Origin: VFZL01 sp046734915
GTDB lineage: Bacteria > Acidobacteriota > Vicinamibacteria > Vicinamibacterales > CAVVIG01
DNA length: 6,340 nt
Direction of reading: 5' to 3'
Assembly: GCA_046734915.1 (NCBI GenBank)
Contig: JBKPSC010000419.1
Span: 1 to 6,340 of the forward strand
Made by a program: the position numbers and the translations under genes. Within the stretch, counting starts at the first letter, position 1. The number at the start of each line of letters is the position of its first letter. Below, one piece after another: positions 5,914-6,340 of this stretch. The notes below the pieces were generated by a model, which saw only the letters and a program-made list of their open reading frames with translations, was not told where the DNA came from and ran no database searches.

Positions 5914-6339
5914 CTATTCCCGATTCCCGCCCGTCCCCGCCGCTCCCGCGCGCGGCAACGTCAAAGCCACCAACGACGTGTTCGATCCCGCGCCGATCGC
6001 GAACACGATGTACTGCCGCCCGTTATGCAGGAACGTCATCGGCACGGCCGTGGTCTTCGCCGGAATCTTGACCGCCCCCACCTGCTTGCCCGTCGCTTTG
6101 TCCACAGCGTAGAGCTCCGGCCCCTTCCCCGGCACGCCGCCGCTGCGCCCCGAGCCGTAGATCACGAGCGTCTTCGTCGTGATGATCTGCGCCTGGCCGC
6201 GTCCGCCCTGCGGCGGCAGCGTCACGCCCGAGAAGAGTGGGTCGCTCGACGTCTGCGAGACCATGCCGACGTTAGGCGCCCACCACTTCTTGTCGCCCGA
6301 GTTCATGTCGTAGGCCGTGATGCCGCCATACTCCTTCGG
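5914..6339 (-). CDS. PQQ-dependent dehydrogenase-like protein, C-terminal part (5' end outside window)
   Basis: The frame is open to the right edge. Codons for PKEYGGITAYD precede the Met at 6306, so that Met is internal and the gene is truncated by the window. About 141 residues are visible, ending at TAG 5916-5914. They carry beta-propeller blades of quinoprotein type: GGITAYDMNSGDKKWWAPN and ELYAVDKATGKQVGAVKIP, each with the A-x-D-x-x-(T/S)-G pattern. The closing AVPMTFLHNGRQYIVFAIGAG followed by SLVALTLP closely resembles the C-terminus of membrane-associated PQQ glucose/alcohol dehydrogenases (the PMTY-x-x-NGRQYVV-type motif). Such enzymes oxidise sugars or alcohols in the periplasm and pass electrons to the respiratory chain. 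The catalytic Asp and PQQ-binding residues are outside the window, so substrate and activity cannot be judged; a non-catalytic PQQ-like propeller is possible. It ends in a short Gly/Ala-rich tail (RAGAAGTGGNRE). Confidence 0.8.
   Translation of the reverse strand, partial: PKEYGGITAYDMNSGDKKWWAPNVGMVSQTSSDPLFSGVTLPPQGGRGQAQIITTKTLVIYGSGRSGGVPGKGPELYAVDKATGKQVGAVKIPAKTTAVPMTFLHNGRQYIVFAIGAGSNTSLVALTLPRAGAAGTGGNRE
6270..6277 (-). repeat. GCCTAACG motif, exact copy 6
   Basis: This copy lies within the partial dehydrogenase gene in the sense orientation, read as the codons CCT-AAC (Pro-Asn). This is a third reading phase relative to the copies at 684 and 4353. Confidence 0.6.
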
Positions 6340-6340
6340 C

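Noticed and set aside
5882..6112. Plus-strand small open frame starting near the dehydrogenase 3' end
   Set aside because: It mostly overlaps the dehydrogenase coding sequence in antisense, has Pro/Arg/Ala-rich composition and no ribosome site worth noting.
5914..6306. A complete small 130-residue protein starting at ATG 6306
   Set aside because: The frame continues to the window edge with PKEYGGITAYD, part of a quinoprotein blade motif, so the Met is internal to a larger protein.

Overview
The window is GC-rich, densely coding bacterial DNA. The best overall match is a soil-type Gemmatimonadota genome. That inference rests on family content: a DUF5916-type outer-membrane protein, a BTAD regulator fused through one membrane helix to a TolB/FlgO-like domain and TPRs, paired small beta-barrel proteins, and a PQQ-dependent dehydrogenase. 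No rRNA or other phylogenetic marker is present, so the assignment is not proven. No tRNA, CRISPR array, insertion sequence or phage gene was seen.

Layout. Positions 2-1363 (+) hold the C-terminal part of a DUF5916-type outer-membrane protein cut by the left edge. It converges, with a 23-bp gap, on a minus-strand block read from right to left. That block is the 801-codon BTAD/TM/FlgO-like/TPR regulator (5688-3283), a 154-bp gap, a PorT-like outer-membrane beta-barrel (3128-2367), and a second exported beta-barrel protein (2370-1387) whose GTG start overlaps the previous stop by 4 bp. Upstream of the regulator, after a 225-bp gap, is the C-terminal end of a PQQ-dependent dehydrogenase-like beta-propeller (6339-5914, minus), cut by the right edge.

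How the parts may work together. The two barrel genes look translationally coupled and are probably made together. The regulator is a one-component, ToxR/CadC-like design: DNA-binding domain in the cytoplasm, sensor/scaffold part in the periplasm. It lies directly upstream of the barrel pair and is a natural candidate to control it, but this is inference from position. The gap between them holds a strong long-stem inverted repeat just before the first barrel gene's start.

The most unusual signal is a dispersed octamer, GCCTAACG. It occurs six times exactly and three more times with one mismatch, in both orientations, inside and between genes. Inside genes it repeatedly puts codons that are unusual for GC-rich DNA (CTA, TTA, AGG) into the reading frame, and once it supplies a TAA stop. 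This looks like a genome-wide iterated motif rather than a property of any one gene.
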